Assembly (NCBI GenBank): GCA_035772735.1
Contig: JASDFA010000019.1
Coordinates: 69,540,001 to 69,604,000, forward strand
Reading direction: 5' to 3'
Origin: Datura wrightii
Taxonomy: Eukaryota > Streptophyta > Magnoliopsida > Solanales > Solanaceae
Length of the DNA: 64,000 nt
A model generated the notes under the pieces. That model searched no databases. It was not told where the DNA came from and saw only the letters and a list, made by a program, of their open reading frames with translations. Shown piece by piece: positions 31,686 to 43,640 of the stretch. Each line of letters begins with the position of its first letter. Position 1 is the stretch's first letter. A program made the translations under genes and the position numbers.

Positions 31686-33771
31686 TAGCGGAAGTCTGAA
31701 ATATCTAATAACATAGAATATCTGAATATATAACAACAATTTGGAACTGAAACATACTATGTTTGATAAGCCTCTATCGACTGATAAGCTGATGGGACAA
31801 GACCCCAACTAACTCACTAATACTAAAACTGAAAATACTAAATACAACTGATGGAAGGGTCCTCGAAGGATGAGGACCCACCAACTCTGGCTGGGAGAAG
31901 CTACTTTGAGGATTTGGCTAACTGTAGGACCGAACTTGAATATCTGAGCCTATATCATGAAATGATACAACATAGAGTATGCAGTCAGTACGTGGAATAT
32001 ACCGAGTATGCAAGGTAAGTAAAACCTCTAAGTAAGTAACAGAAATCATGCAAATCATAAAATATTTCATCATAAGATCTTGAGAATAGGTCTTGCGTGC
32101 TATTATTTGAAAACATGATTTAAAAATAACTGAATATCATATCCGAGCCGAATGACTCAAAGCCGAAACTGATTATTCATAAGTAAAACTGAACATTCGG
32201 TCAAACCTGCTGAAAACATAATATCATGACTAATGAACATGCATAACTAAAATCATGAGGAACAATCAGAGACTCATCATATAACTGACATTACCACGAT
32301 AGAGCTTACGTGGTCCTGACGATTACACTAAAGTGGGCAGAGTCATCCAAAGCCTTGCCAGGGCTAAGGACGCTACCATGATATCGATATCAAGGTAAAG
32401 GCCTCTTGGGGCAGGGGAAACAAGGGAGGTCCCAAATATCTGATCATACCTATGTTGGCGCGTAATTCTGAGGCACAGGGTTGACTGACCCTTAGCCTAC
32501 TCGATGCAATACACTACTCCCAAATACATGCATGTGCTCTCCATCATTTTTCAACGAAGGTGAACCATCATCTAGTGATGAAGCTAAATTATAAAATTAT
32601 ATACAAAAATCTGAAAACATAACATGAGGAGCCTTAGCTCAAACCATACCACAAGCTGAAAAGAGTGGGAGTCTAGAGTCCAAAATCCATGTGGTAAGCA
32701 AATAATATGAAATTATGAAACATACTTGATCATTTGGGCTTTTACAAATTTAAACATACTTGAAATAGACTTTTATAGATAAAAACATGAATATAGACAT
32801 GGATAATTCGAAATCATACCTTCATCTTACACATCTCATCATGCTTGAAAACATATCTCATAATCTCAACCATTCATGAACATTTCATAATTGGGCATCA
32901 TAATTGCAAGACTTTGATAACATTAATTTTAATTGGAAACATTATAAAACGTGCTGATAATTCAATATTAGAAACATGAATAAGTTATACCCATGATAGG
33001 TATTTAAAAAATTCACAAGTTAGATTAAAACCCCATAGATTCATCAACTTAGGATTTCCACGAATTTGAGAAGGGATTGTGCATGGGAGTGGTGAATACA
33101 CCCATTCATAACCCTATATACCTGGGTACTTCTGATTTCACAACCCTCTTGAATGCCCAAATTTAATTGAAGAAGACTTAATGAATTTTCTTAGCTTGAT
33201 CACCCTTAGAAACTTTTACGATTGCTTGCATGGAGAGGGATAGGCTTAAAATGAGCAAAACTCTCTTAAAACACACTTATCTGAGCTTAAAATGACGTAG
33301 TTTAGGTCTTAGAAACTTAGAAATTACAAAAAATCCCTTACTAAATTCACAGGAAAAATCATACTGCCAGTCCCAAAAAGGGACTGGATGACTCATTGCC
33401 TGAGGGAATGACTCGTGGCCTGCACTCATTACCAACACTAGAAAGCTTACCTCTGCTGGTCACCACGAGGGACACCACGACTCGTGGTGACTGGTCATGG
33501 GGAACACTGCCAATCATTTCAACATCCAAGTCAAACTCCTGACCATGGCCAACACTACGACTTATTGACCTGACCACAAATCGTGGCTTCACCATGATCA
33601 ACCCCCAAACCTAAAATCCAACCAAACTCTCCCTTCACTCCATGAGTCACCTAACAAATCGTGGTGCACCTCACAGATCACTGGACGACTAATCTTGAGA
33701 CCAGGTGTAGAAATTCCTGTTTTTTCCATTTCAACCCTCAGGTCTGATTTTAGGTCTTTCGGGGTATTACA
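31520..33771 (-). repeat. Tek-1 right LTR, missing its inner end
   Basis: It matches the left LTR from the equivalent of GACATGGGACAAAAAACCCCG onward. The first 30-40 bases of the LTR and the adjoining primer-binding site are absent: the leader-like ...GGCTTTCAGACACCCTCGATG runs straight into LTR sequence. It ends GGGGTATTACA at 33771. An ACTCGTGG-word array lies at about 33375-33690, as in the left LTR. Confidence 0.88.
31615..31682. repeat. CA/TA microsatellite in Tek-1 right LTR
   Basis: About 10 CA units followed by about 23 TA units. The left LTR has only CATATATATACC at the matching place (4748-4760), so the tract expanded after insertion. Confidence 0.95.
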
Positions 33772-33966
33772 CCCATGCTCCCCATCACCCATCATATGTT
33801 CTTCACTAATTTTGAATTGTTGATTGTTGTGGGTATTCTGGGGGAAGTCAAAATTGCAAAATGTTGGTGTTAGTACTCATCTTGGTAGATCTACTATATA
33901 GGCTCTATGTTTCAAAATTTTAGTTGGGGATGAAGTTTAAGTAACCCATGTGCTTGAACCGCACGA

Positions 33967-34010
33967 TTTTCCCGTTGATAGATAAGGTGACGTCTTTCTT
34001 AAGGAAGAAT
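33967..34010 (+). promoter_or_regulatory. Conserved TCTTAAGG palindrome motif, Ath-1 copy a
   Basis: TTTTCCCGTTGATAGATAAGG, TGACGTCTTTCTTAAGGAAG. The stem GATAGA/TCTTTC has one mismatch. Related to 34121-34163. Confidence 0.5.
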
Positions 34011-34120
34011 CATCATTCATTTCTTTTTGTGCTACTTGAATTGTGTAAAATGTGATGTGTGAGTGAGTTGAGTAAGTTTCGAAGTTGAAGTGCTATAAGT
34101 TGTTGTGTTGGGCACTCGAC

Positions 34121-34163
34121 ATCTCCAGATGATAGACGGGGCGACGTCTATCTTAAGGAAAAG
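34121..34163 (+). promoter_or_regulatory. Conserved TCTTAAGG palindrome motif, Ath-1 copy b (perfect hairpin)
   Basis: GATAGACG (34131-34138), loop GGGCGA, CGTCTATC (34145-34152): perfect 8-bp stem followed by TTAAGGAAA. Best-formed of the four copies in the window. Confidence 0.6.
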
Positions 34164-34670
34164 TGTTGAGTGGTCCCAATAGTCTTTACGGTTGTTTAGT
34201 TGATTGATAAACCTTTCGAGGAAGTCTAAGTACCCATTAGATGGAAAATTTTAAGCTTAAAAAATCAATATGGCCATTGTCAGTCGCTTGCGGATCATGG
34301 ATCCCAATCTTCAAGATGCAAGATGAAGCGCATGAGAGATTTAAACTTCAGGTCATTGTCTCTAACTTGCATTTCAACATACGGTTCGGATATCGGCTCC
34401 TGTGAAATGTAGGTGGAAACACAAGTTTTGGAAAGTTACTTCTTGGTTTCTACTGCGGACAGGTGATGCATTTGTGAACTGCAGGTTGCCACCTGTGAAA
34501 CGCAGGTGCAGCACAGGTGCTGCCAGCTATTGATTTTGATGTTTCATTTTGGTTGTCATCCATTCTTTTAATTTCTTTTCCTTAGCATAGTATAATTGTC
34601 AGCTTAAATTTCATTTATTAGAAAATACAAAATTTGTGGTTTTGTGACGCTAACATTGTCTTGCAAAATT

Positions 34671-35982
34671 ATGTCCACCTCTAGACAACAAGGTTAAGGG
34701 AAAGCCCGAATAACTAATGCCACATCTCAAGGAGTAGAGACCGATGAGGATAAGAGAATTGATCAAATTCACTTTGGGTTCAATAAGATGAATACTTATT
34801 ATGTCCACTTAAAGGAGAAACGGTCCATCAATGTAGAGGCCCAATTTGAGGTTGACTTCCTTGATATTTCTGACCAATTCCAAATGTGTGATTGGGATCC
34901 TTTCATAATGCCCTTAGACCCTTACTTTCCAGATTTGGTAAAGGAGTTTTATGCGTCTTATAGGGCACGACAGGATATCTTGAAGCACAAAGGCCAAGTA
35001 GATCTAATTCCATTCGTACCGTTTGTTCTAGTACGGGGCCAAGAAGCTCACATCACCTTAGAAGAAATCAACTCTATTTATTGGGCTAATCCTTTGCGTC
35101 CATGTCTATAGTTAAAAGAAACTGGAAAACAAAGATAATCAATTTGCATGGATGGCCGAAACTATTGTTGTGAGTCAACCACATTGGGCAGTATTGAAAG
35201 GCATTATTCAATGCCATGATCTCAAAGCTGAAGCACGAATGTGGCTTGACCTGGTATGCGCTTGTATCTTTCCCTCCAAAAACACAACCCATGTTCCCAT
35301 TGAGGTCGCAATCCTAGTAGCATGCATCATGGATCGCAGACACATAAATGTGGGGGAGATTATCGCAGAACAATTCAAAAGGAAGGCAAGAAAAAGTCAA
35401 CCTCTATTCCCTATCCTGTTCTCATCAGTCTGCTTTGCCTTTCGGCCAACTGCCTCTGTTCAAGCCAGTGGATAGAACAGTGAGAGCTGAGGGGTGATTA
35501 CTTTGGCCACCAAGACAGATGAGGATGCCCCAGTTTCAAAGTGTCCTAAGTTAATCGTGGAACTAGAAAGTCCTCCACCTTCATGGTCCTCTGAAAATGC
35601 AATAGTTTCACCACCAACCAACGGGGATAACTCACCACCAGCTAAGGGCCTCCTGAAGATGTCACATATGGCTCAGGCTCATAATTCTCAATTGTTGAAA
35701 CTAGAAAAAGTTATACCTCCCATGATTCAACAGGCCATTAAAATGTCCATGAAACCTATAATTGAAAAATTGGGAGGCCTATATGCTATAGTCAATGTAT
35801 TAGAAAATGAAGTGATAGCCATTAGGAAAGAGATAGATAGTAGCAGGGAGTTACTGTCACCGAAAGGTGTCGATCTGAATATCTCGGTATCTGATGATGC
35901 CCAACTAGCAAGTAGCAGGAGCCCACCAGATAATTGGTGTGTAGGCTATGATAGCCCATTCGAGGTGAAATTGGATGAGTAA
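34671..35982 (+). pseudogene. Ath-1 ORF2 ('putative plant transposon protein' type), broken
   Basis: Starts at ATG 34671 (MSTSRQQG, then a stop), with the readable core from 34788: KRSINVEAQFEVDFLD, FYASYRARQDILKHKGQVD, AHITLEEINSIYWANP, stop at about 35109, then DLKAEARMWLDLVCACIFPS and IMDRRHINVGEIIAEQF, stop at 35475, then 35494-35982 with an S/P-rich linker and a coiled-coil-like piece (IEKLGGLYAIVNVLENEVIA). The order of the EARMWL...C..IFPS and INVGEII blocks matches Ath-2's ORF2, so both are the same protein family. Function unknown; no membrane segment apparent. Confidence 0.72.
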
Positions 35983-38128
35983 ATATACCATAGCAGACTA
36001 CCCCGCCCAAGGATGCACACTATTGATGATGTGACCACGCCAGGTGACCCATATTGGAGACTACAGTTATCATGAGAGCCAGAAACTTCCAAATCGTTGG
36101 GTGCACATTGCACCAGGCAAGCCATTTGAACTTCCACCAGATCCGTTGATGCCTTCACCTACCGAGACTGCTTTATGGAAATTCCCCTCTGACACCTACT
36201 CATGTACCCCTCGTGACTCTCACTAATTCACTCAAGGAGATATCCTTTTCTTTTCTTATGCTTAATTGATACATTGGGAACAATTTAAGCAGTTAGTTAG
36301 GGGTGGGGTGTAGTCTCTCATGTGGCTATGTATTGTCTTTTGTTTCCCGTATTAGGTTTTTTTGATAAAAAAAAAATTCTTTTGCCTTATTAGTTGTTAT
36401 TGATGGATCCAGTTTAAATTGCCAAATGTTTAATGACCCATGTCTTAATAATTGCCTTTGTTTATAGTAATTAGCAAATAAACTCCAAGGATTTTTTTAT
36501 ACCGTCATTATTTCCCAAGGAGAAATTTCCTTTTTTTTTTCTTTTATTGTCTAATCGAGTGACATTTCCCTATGATAGGTTGAGAGACGACTTTCTTAAG
36601 GGAAAATGCCAAGTTTAGAGTCTTTTTGAGTCGGTTGTTGAACTTTCTTTTGAGAGGTACCACCAAAAATTTTTAAATGGTATTGAAAATGTATTTTGAG
36701 GAAAATGGGGCATTTGAATTTAAAAATTGAGTACTCTTGTCATGAGTTACACATTTGTTGTTTGGATTTTTGACTCCCATGTTAGCTTGTCTAAAGTCAT
36801 ACTCTTGATGTGGTTGTAAGAATTGTGTGAACTCCTTAGAGTGTGATGACTTGTGTGATGAGGTTTTTAGCTTAATTTGCATGCATGTATGGTTGTCTAG
36901 AACTTTCCCTAAGAGCGACTCAAGGCGAAATCCTAGATGTAGCTACACTTAGAACATGATTTTAGGCTTTCTTTTGATAGTCACTTCATTTATATAACCT
37001 TCTTGAATGTCCATCTTTGCTAGCCAATGTTGAGCCTTTAACCCTTTTTTTTTGAGAACCACATTACAAGCCTATTACCATTTTTTAATCCATCTTTTGG
37101 CACCCATCTTCACTAGTGCTAATTGTGAAAAGAAATTAAAAATGGAGCTTGGTGCCTAGAATTTTGCGAAAAATAAAGGAGAAATGAGGCGAAAGCATAA
37201 GTTTGTGGGTTTGTAAAAGAAAACGGGGGAAATATGTGAGCTTCAATATTGGTAGCACTAAATTGTGATGGAATGAACGAATTGGTCAGTTGAAAAACCT
37301 CTAAACCTCAGAAGAAAAATAATAGTTGAAAGGTGCTACTCCTTGCTTAGATGAGGGAAAAGGTGGAAACCAAGGAGATATAAGGATAGATCTTGATATA
37401 AATTTGAAGATGTTGATCAAGGAGAGATAAGGTGGGGTGATCTCAATAGAAAAATGGAGTATGCAAAAGTGTTCAAGAAAAAGCATTAGGGAGGTTCTAG
37501 TCACTAGAACTTAAAAAGTCATCCTATCTTTATTCCTAGCCCTCATTATGATCTCCAAGTCCTAATTGATTTTGAGGGTAGAAACTCTACATTAGTGGTG
37601 AATTACACGAAGAGAAAGCCTACAGGTCAAGTTGTATGCATGAGAATTTCTTTGTGAGAGCGAGTGTATTTGCTTTATTCTATGATCCCTTTGTGTGTGA
37701 ATTGCTTGAAAATTAAATGTGATTCTCTCTTGATATGAATGGCATCACTTCCTTGGAGAACATTCTTGAATGTGTTCAAAGTAAAAGATGTGATTGAGAC
37801 AAGAGTGCAATGAGCTTTAAGGAAGTCTTGGAATATAAATTTTTAATGAATTGAGATGTTACTTGAGGTTGTTTCGATCAACCATGCCCCTTGTTTTGAA
37901 TGAAACAAACACTTGTGAATCATGCTAATTGTTTGTGGTTAACTCTTGAAGTATTTGCATAAATTGTTGAGTCATTTCTTTTCATTAAGTCGGTGTGTGG
38001 TTTTGGGGTTGTCTTAGTCCCAGTAGTCCCTTGTGCATAACTCATGTGGTGTGACATGCTTAATTCAATTGTTCAGCTGTGAAGAAATTTCTTACTTGAG
38101 GAAAAGCAATGGTTCAAGTTTGGTGGTT
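35983..38128 (+). other. Ath-1 3' non-coding region
   Basis: About 2.1 kb without supportable coding. Contains motif copy c at 36565-36606 and ends with GGTTCAAGTTTGGTGGTT, the degraded polypurine-type sequence before the LTR. Confidence 0.65.
36565..36606 (+). promoter_or_regulatory. Conserved TCTTAAGG palindrome motif, Ath-1 copy c
   Basis: TTTCCCTATGATAGG at the left and TTTCTTAAGGGAAAA at the right; TTTCCCT pairs with AGGGAAA. It lies in the same place relative to ORF2 as the Ath-2 copy at 15683. Confidence 0.55.
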
Positions 38129-38302
38129 TGATGAGTTGGCAATTTACCAACTCATTAGGCTTTTAAACATGAACTTTTGCTTGATTTTCAAGTCATTTAG
38201 GAAGGTTTTATGCCCTTTTCTCTTTGATTTTTGCAGGTATTCAATGTAAACAGGTAAAGTGAAGAAATTGATCAAAAATCATGATGCTGTAAGAAGAGAA
38301 CC

Positions 38303-38505
38303 TGCATATCACAAGATGACACCTGCAAAATGCAGGCCAAATACAGGAAAACACTGCTTTGAAGTTGAAGGAACACCTACGAAACGTGGGTCAATACCAG
38401 TGAAATGCAGGTGCAAATGCAGAACCATAGCTGGACTTTCTGGCCTAAAGTTGTGATCGACTTGTGTCTCATGGATGAGCACCTGCGAAACACAGGTGTC
38501 GCACC
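38303..38505 (+). repeat. CACCTG/CAGGTG word array in Ath-1 LTR
   Basis: About five variants, for example CACCTGCGAAACACAGGTG (38480-38498) and CACCTACGAAACGTGGGTC, plus isolated half-sites. They correspond to the internal array at 3788-4165. Confidence 0.65.
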
Positions 38506-38839
38506 AGTGAGGCCGACATCAAAGGAGTAAAATCGTACAGCACAAGAAAAGAGGAGCAGCTTTACCCTATTTTTGTATACCTTTTGTAAAGAATAGAAGA
38601 TTCTATTCCATTCCATTCCATTGAGTAGTGAGTTAGTTTTGAATTGAATTTTTAGAGAGAGAAAATGATAGAGAGAAGTGAGAGCTTTTCCCTTCATCTT
38701 CTTCATCTTTCTAAGGTAAAAGCCTCTATTGAAGAACAAAATTGAGCTTGAAGTTTCTTCTTAATGATGAATGATATTAATTCCTTTTTTGGTTTAATCT
38801 CTTATTCTTCATTTATGAGTAGCTAAACCTCTTGCTATA

Positions 38840-39180
38840 GGGGTGTGTGTGATAGGGGCTTAAATAAATTGGGCGTTTCTAGGGGTGGGACTTGCCACGC
38901 TTTCTGGGCTTGACTCTTGTGGGATGGGATGTGCTCAGCAGCCTCCAACTCTTTCTGTGGGTCAGACAACTTCCTTAAGTCAGTAGACATCATATTAATC
39001 TCTACTGCTCCCGCAAACAGTGATGTCTCAATTTCCATTGGTCGGTCTGCTATCCGGAACAAACCTTTGTCCAAGTAATCTTGAATCAGATTCCTGAAAT
39101 TTACACAATTTTTTGTAGAGTGGGTCCATTTCTCGTGCCATTTACAATAACGTTTTCCTTTTCTTTCTTCTTTTTTAGGT
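38840..39180 (-). pseudogene. Ty3/gypsy gag-type fragment inside the Ath-1 LTR
   Basis: On the - strand it reads KRYCKWHEKWTHSTKNC (39103-39152), a C..H..H..C zinc-binding block of the kind found in Tat-like gags, followed by FRNLIQDYLDKGLFRIADRP and a short continuation to about 38840. No LTRs or TSD visible, so it is a filler fragment or captured piece rather than a proper insertion. Confidence is limited by length. Confidence 0.4.
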
Positions 39181-39699
39181 ATCTTATGTCCAGGATTACA
39201 ATTACTTATTTAGCATAAATCCATTGTTTTCTCTAAATTATAATTGAAATATCTATAATTGCAAGTACGGATTGTGTTTACTTATTCTATTTTTACTTGT
39301 AAAAGAGGTATAGGATATGGGTGAGAAAATAATGGTGGGTATTTGAGTTTTGATTGGGTGGGATTGGGCTAGAGATAGATAATACCCACTTTCATACACC
39401 CATTAAAGAATTGAGTCTAGAGATATTTAATTCTTATAGTGGTTGAAGCGTATGGGACCTTGGGGTTTGAGAAAACCCGAGGCAAAAGGGACCCAAGTAG
39501 TTGGGAAACATTGGGTGTCGCCTTATCCACGATTATTTATGTTTGTAAGTAATACTTTGATTTTCTAGTAAACCCCAATCCTATCAATGTCCCATCAATA
39601 GCACACCCCTAGTATTCAGTCATACAGTTAATTCAAAGTTGGTTGCCTTATTTTTTTGTTGAGTTTGAATTCATAGTGTGATCATGCAAACCCCTAATA

Positions 39700-39704
39700 T
39701 TTAC
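39700..39704. repeat. Target-site duplication TTTAC of Tek-3 (partner 53688-53692)
   Basis: TTTAC precedes TGTTATAACCC at 39705 and follows GGGGTATTATA at 53687, placing both outer edges of the block in one insertion event. Confidence 0.85.
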
Positions 39705-42086
39705 TGTTATAACCCAAGTTTGCACCCTAGGAATTACACAGTACTTAGAGTCACAAGTGACCCCAAGCAAACCCTGGTAGAGCATTTACTACTGAAACTA
39801 ATCTAATGATAGGCACATACATGAGCGGAAGCTAATAAAGGAAGTAACAAAGCTAAATAAAAGACATAAGTCTAAACATCTAACTGAGTCTATAAATATT
39901 TTCTGAAAGCCTTCTAATCATGAACTAATGAATTGCTGGGATAAACCCCAAGCTAACTCTAATACTTGAACTGAAATAAAAAAACTAGAATAAAACTGAA
40001 AGTGAACTCCGACCCTCGGCAAACGAGGACTCACCATTGAACTCTGTTGATTATCATTGGAGAAGGTTTACTATCGATGCTGAGACTGAGAACCTTCACC
40101 TGTATCATAAGATGATAAAACATTGAGAGTATGCATCAGTACTTTAAATATACTGAGTAAGTGAGAGATGAATTAAATACAACAAAATACCAAAAACCTA
40201 TGAACTTAACTGACAGGACATGCAATAACCATAACTAGAATCATAATTGCTGAAGTATCTGAAAATCTAATAATACTGTAGGTACTAATAACTGTTTGAA
40301 GGTCATAAGCATATCCTGAAATCGAGAGGACTGAACTGAGCTGGAGACTGTGACTGTACTGGACTAAGCTGTACTATACTATACTGTGGGATAGTCTATA
40401 ACCGATACGTAACCCCGTGAGCTAGACGTGCAATATGATGTATACACCCCATCAGAGAAATATTGTACCTTAGAAGGGTATAATGGCTAATCCGGGTGAT
40501 CACTATCTAAGGTCCATTTAGGCTAATAACCTACGGTGGCAATGTAATTCTAGAAATCTGGGTGCACTAAACATCGGCCGGCTCGGTGCTAAGTTCTACT
40601 CCCACTGGAGATCATAATTAAGTTTACTAGCCTAGTAGCTCGAAACTGATGTCCTAAGACTTAAGTTATAACTACTTATCTGGAAGCGTTCTGAGAGTCT
40701 GAAGGACTTGATAACTGAAAATAATGGCATTCTAAGACTTATCAGAGTTGTTGTATCTGAAAGTGTCATAACAGTCTAAAGAACGACTAACACGCTAGTA
40801 ACTAGTACTATTGAATTTCTCAAAGATTGAATGTAGTCATACTAATTAGCGGATTCTATAGAATACTAGGTATACAGAGTGTTGACTGAGACTCTAAGAC
40901 TAAATATACCAAAAAGGTTAACTGTTGTTCATCTAACTGTACTAACATTTATAATTTTATAGAAATTATCCTAACAAAGCAATAATTTACATCTGGATTC
41001 TAAATCATGCAAGTCTCATTCAAAATCACATTTAAAGATTAGAGCTAAACTACATATTGTACTAAATGAGATACCAAACATTAATTACAATTGGTAAAAA
41101 CCTTGAAAACATCAGGAATTATAACAAAAAGGAAAAAAATCATAATTTGCCTGAAAAACAAACCCTAGTTTCGACTTTCTATAGGCTGGAATTAATAGGA
41201 TTTCTATAAGAATTTCGGGACACAAGGGTAAAAGAAATTTTCTTTGTTGGAATCCCACATACTTGTAGTAGAATTCCTGAGAAACTCCTTGAAGGAAATG
41301 AAATCCTTGTTCTTGCTCTGCACTTCCTAACTGAGTTTCTTTATACTGACTTTGAGGGGAAGGTGGAAAATGAGAGGAAATATTCAATAAACTCCCTAAA
41401 TCCCCTTCAAAACTCACCCCAAATGACATATTTTAATCATTAAAATAATGGAAAGTCACAAAAATGCCCCTGAGAAAACGTCTGGAAAATTGCCCATCGG
41501 GATCCAATGGGTCGCACAACAAGTGATTGATGGTTACCACAACTCGTTGGTACCAGTTGTTGATCTTGGTCTTGACCAACAGACGGGGACAACGAGTCAT
41601 TAGACAAATCAATGAGTCACTGGTTCCACCCGTGGTCACTGGGAGAATTTTTGAAAATTTTCCGAACTCCACCTAACAACTCACAAGACAAGTCATTACT
41701 CCTTCTAACAACTCGTTAACTAGAATCACTGAAACCACTGGACATTTTCCATCCTTCACCCCTCCTAGACAACAACTTACCTAACGAGTCATTACACCAA
41801 ACAACAACTCGTCGTCTAGCTTGTTGGTTCTAAGGGAGGTTTGGACAAGTTTCTGAATTGAGCAACAACGAGTGAAAGGACGACTCATTACTCCTCACAA
41901 TGGGTTGTTCCATGTATCATTGGTTCCTAAATGAAAACTTTCAAAGCATGACAACGGCTCATACAATGGGTCACTGTTTCTGACTACGACTCATTGTCTG
42001 AGTCATTTTGAGATAAAACTTTATGATTTCTTTCTGGTTTTTCATGCTATGCTAGGTTTGTCTTAAGAAACTATTGGGGTGTTACA
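39705..42086 (-). repeat. Tek-3 left LTR (3' LTR in element sense)
   Basis: 2382 bp, TGTTATAACCC...GGGGTGTTACA, followed by the polypurine tract at 42087-42103 (CCCAAGAGGGAGATAT on -). Its second half matches 52069-53687. Word array ACGAGTCATT / AACTCGTTGG at about 41500-42000. Confidence 0.88.
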
Positions 42087-42241
42087 ATATCTCCCTCTTG
42101 GGATCATTCATCCCAGAATGAAGGCTAAATAAGTTAGAACACTGAGGAAAAAGCTGCAATCACAAACTGAAAGCTATAAACTAATTTCTAAAGGAGTGAC
42201 TGACTTCGGCTAAGATAGATATACTAACATAACTTATGCAA

Positions 42242-43640
42242 CTAGGGTGCACAATAACATGAGTATGGCTGATGAATATGGAATTGAATAAAGTACTGAG
42301 GGGGGATACCTGATGCTGAAGCTGAACTGGAAGGAAACAAGTGAGGGTATTTAGCCATCACGTTCGCTTCTGCTTCCAATGTAGCTCCCTCAACTAGATG
42401 GTTCCTCCATAAGACCCTTGCTGAAGCGACCTCCTTGTTTCTCAACTTACAAACCTGACTGTCAAGGAACTGAACTGAAACTTCTTCGCAAGAGAGACTA
42501 TCTTTTATGCCCACACTCTCTAGAGGCACTACTGAGATTGGGTCACCGATGCATTTCTTTAACACAGATACATGGAAGATTGGGTGCACCGATGCTAACT
42601 CTGTAGGCAACTCCAGCTCATAAGCCACATTGCCAATATGTCTCAGGATTCTGTAAGGGTCGATATATCTTGGCCTGAGCTTTTTTGTTCTTCTTGAATC
42701 TCATCACCCCTTTCATAGGTGATATTTTCAGGTATACCCAATCATCTACAACAAACTCCAACTCCCTTCTCCTTATATCTGCATATGATTTCTATATGTT
42801 TTGAGTTATTCTCAGTCGTTCCCTGATAATTTGAACCTTCTGCATGGCCTCGTGTAATGAATCCGAACCTACTAAGTTAGCTTCACCAACCTCAAACCAC
42901 CCTATAGGATATCTACACCTCTTACCATATAATGCCTCGAACAGGGCCATCTGAATACTAGAGTGGTAGCTGTTGTTATATGCAAACTCAATAAGAGGTA
43001 GATTATCATCCCAACTGCTCTTGAAATCAATCACACAAGCCTTTAACATATCTTCCAAAGTTTGAATAGTCCACTTAGCCTATCCATCTGTCTGTGGGTG
43101 GAAAGCTATGTTGAGCTTGACTTGAGTACCAAGCCCTTTATAGAATGACTTTCAGAAGTGCGAGGTTAATTGAGTGTCCCTATCTAAGATGATAGACAAG
43201 GGAACTCCATGCATTCTAACTAACTCCTGGATATACAGTCCAGCATAATCCTCTGCTAAATCAGTAGTCTTAATTAACTGGTACAAAATATACTGACTTG
43301 GTCATCCGGTCTACGACATCCCAAATTGATTCATTTTGTTGGCGAGTACGGGGTAGGCCTATGATAAATCCATATTCACTTCCTCCTACTTCCAAGTAGG
43401 AATCCTGATATCCTGAGTCATACCCTCAGGTCTCTAATGTTCAACCTTGACCTGGTGGCAATTTGAAAATTTAGCCACAAATTCTGCAATGTCCTTCTTC
43501 ATGTCATTCCACTAGTAGATTTCCCGTAGATCATGGTACATCTTGGCGGCACCTAGGTGGATAGAATATCTGGAGTTGTGGGCTTCCAATATTATTCGCC
43601 TCCTCAAATCATCTACCTCTGAAACATATAATCTACCCCA
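42242..43640 (-). pseudogene. Tek-3 integrase with chromodomain-like tail, broken
   Basis: The tail (42242-42628) reads VHPIFHVSVLKKCIGDPISV, EEVSVQFLDSQVCKLRNKEV, ARVLWRNHLVEGATLEAEAN and YPHLF, the chromodomain-type end. The core piece at 42792-43058 has FKSSWDDNLPLIEFAYNNSY and ALYGKRCRYPIGWFEVGEA. The rest of the core and the zinc-binding region, to about 43640, is recognisable by comparison with Tek-2 but has many stops. Confidence 0.88.

Larger units (their letters stand above)
4629..33771 (-). mobile_element. Tek-1: decayed Tekay/Del-type chromovirus inserted in Ath-1
   Basis: LTRs at 4629-6813 and about 31520-33771 flank - strand remnants of gag, protease and integrase; reverse transcriptase and RNase H are gone. 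Left LTR starts TGTCACGACCC and ends TTATTACA; the polypurine tract abuts it at 6814. The TSD is CCCAT. Integrase tail fragments show the chromodomain-bearing type of C-terminus. Over a 260-base stretch, left and right LTR differ at about 28 sites by eye, i.e. roughly 10%, making this much older than the elements nested inside it. Ath-2 (7277-28933) interrupts it within the integrase C-terminal region. Confidence 0.9.
33777..34670 (+). other. Ath-1 linker before ORF2 (putative intron, continuation of 4538-4628)
   Basis: Non-coding, T/G-rich sequence. It holds two copies of the TCTTAAGG palindrome motif (33967-34010 and 34121-34163) and a short CACCTG/CAGGTG word array (34466-34530). No gene seen. 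Confidence 0.6.
38129..39704 (+). repeat. Ath-1 3' LTR, first part (rest at 53688-53858)
   Basis: Starts TGATGAGTTGGC with a hairpin ATGAGTTGG / CCAACTCAT at 38131-38155. Words of the CACCTGYGAAAC type lie at 38303-38505, then a transcribed-type AT-rich part. Tek-3 entered at TTTAC (39700-39704). A foreign gag-like fragment lies at about 38840-39180. With both removed the LTR is about 1.4 kb, like Ath-2's. Confidence 0.75.

Noticed and set aside
31495..31714. Open frames reading YIYIYIYI and CVCVCV on the - strand
   Set aside because: They are translations of the CA/TA microsatellite in the Tek-1 right LTR; no coding bias outside it.
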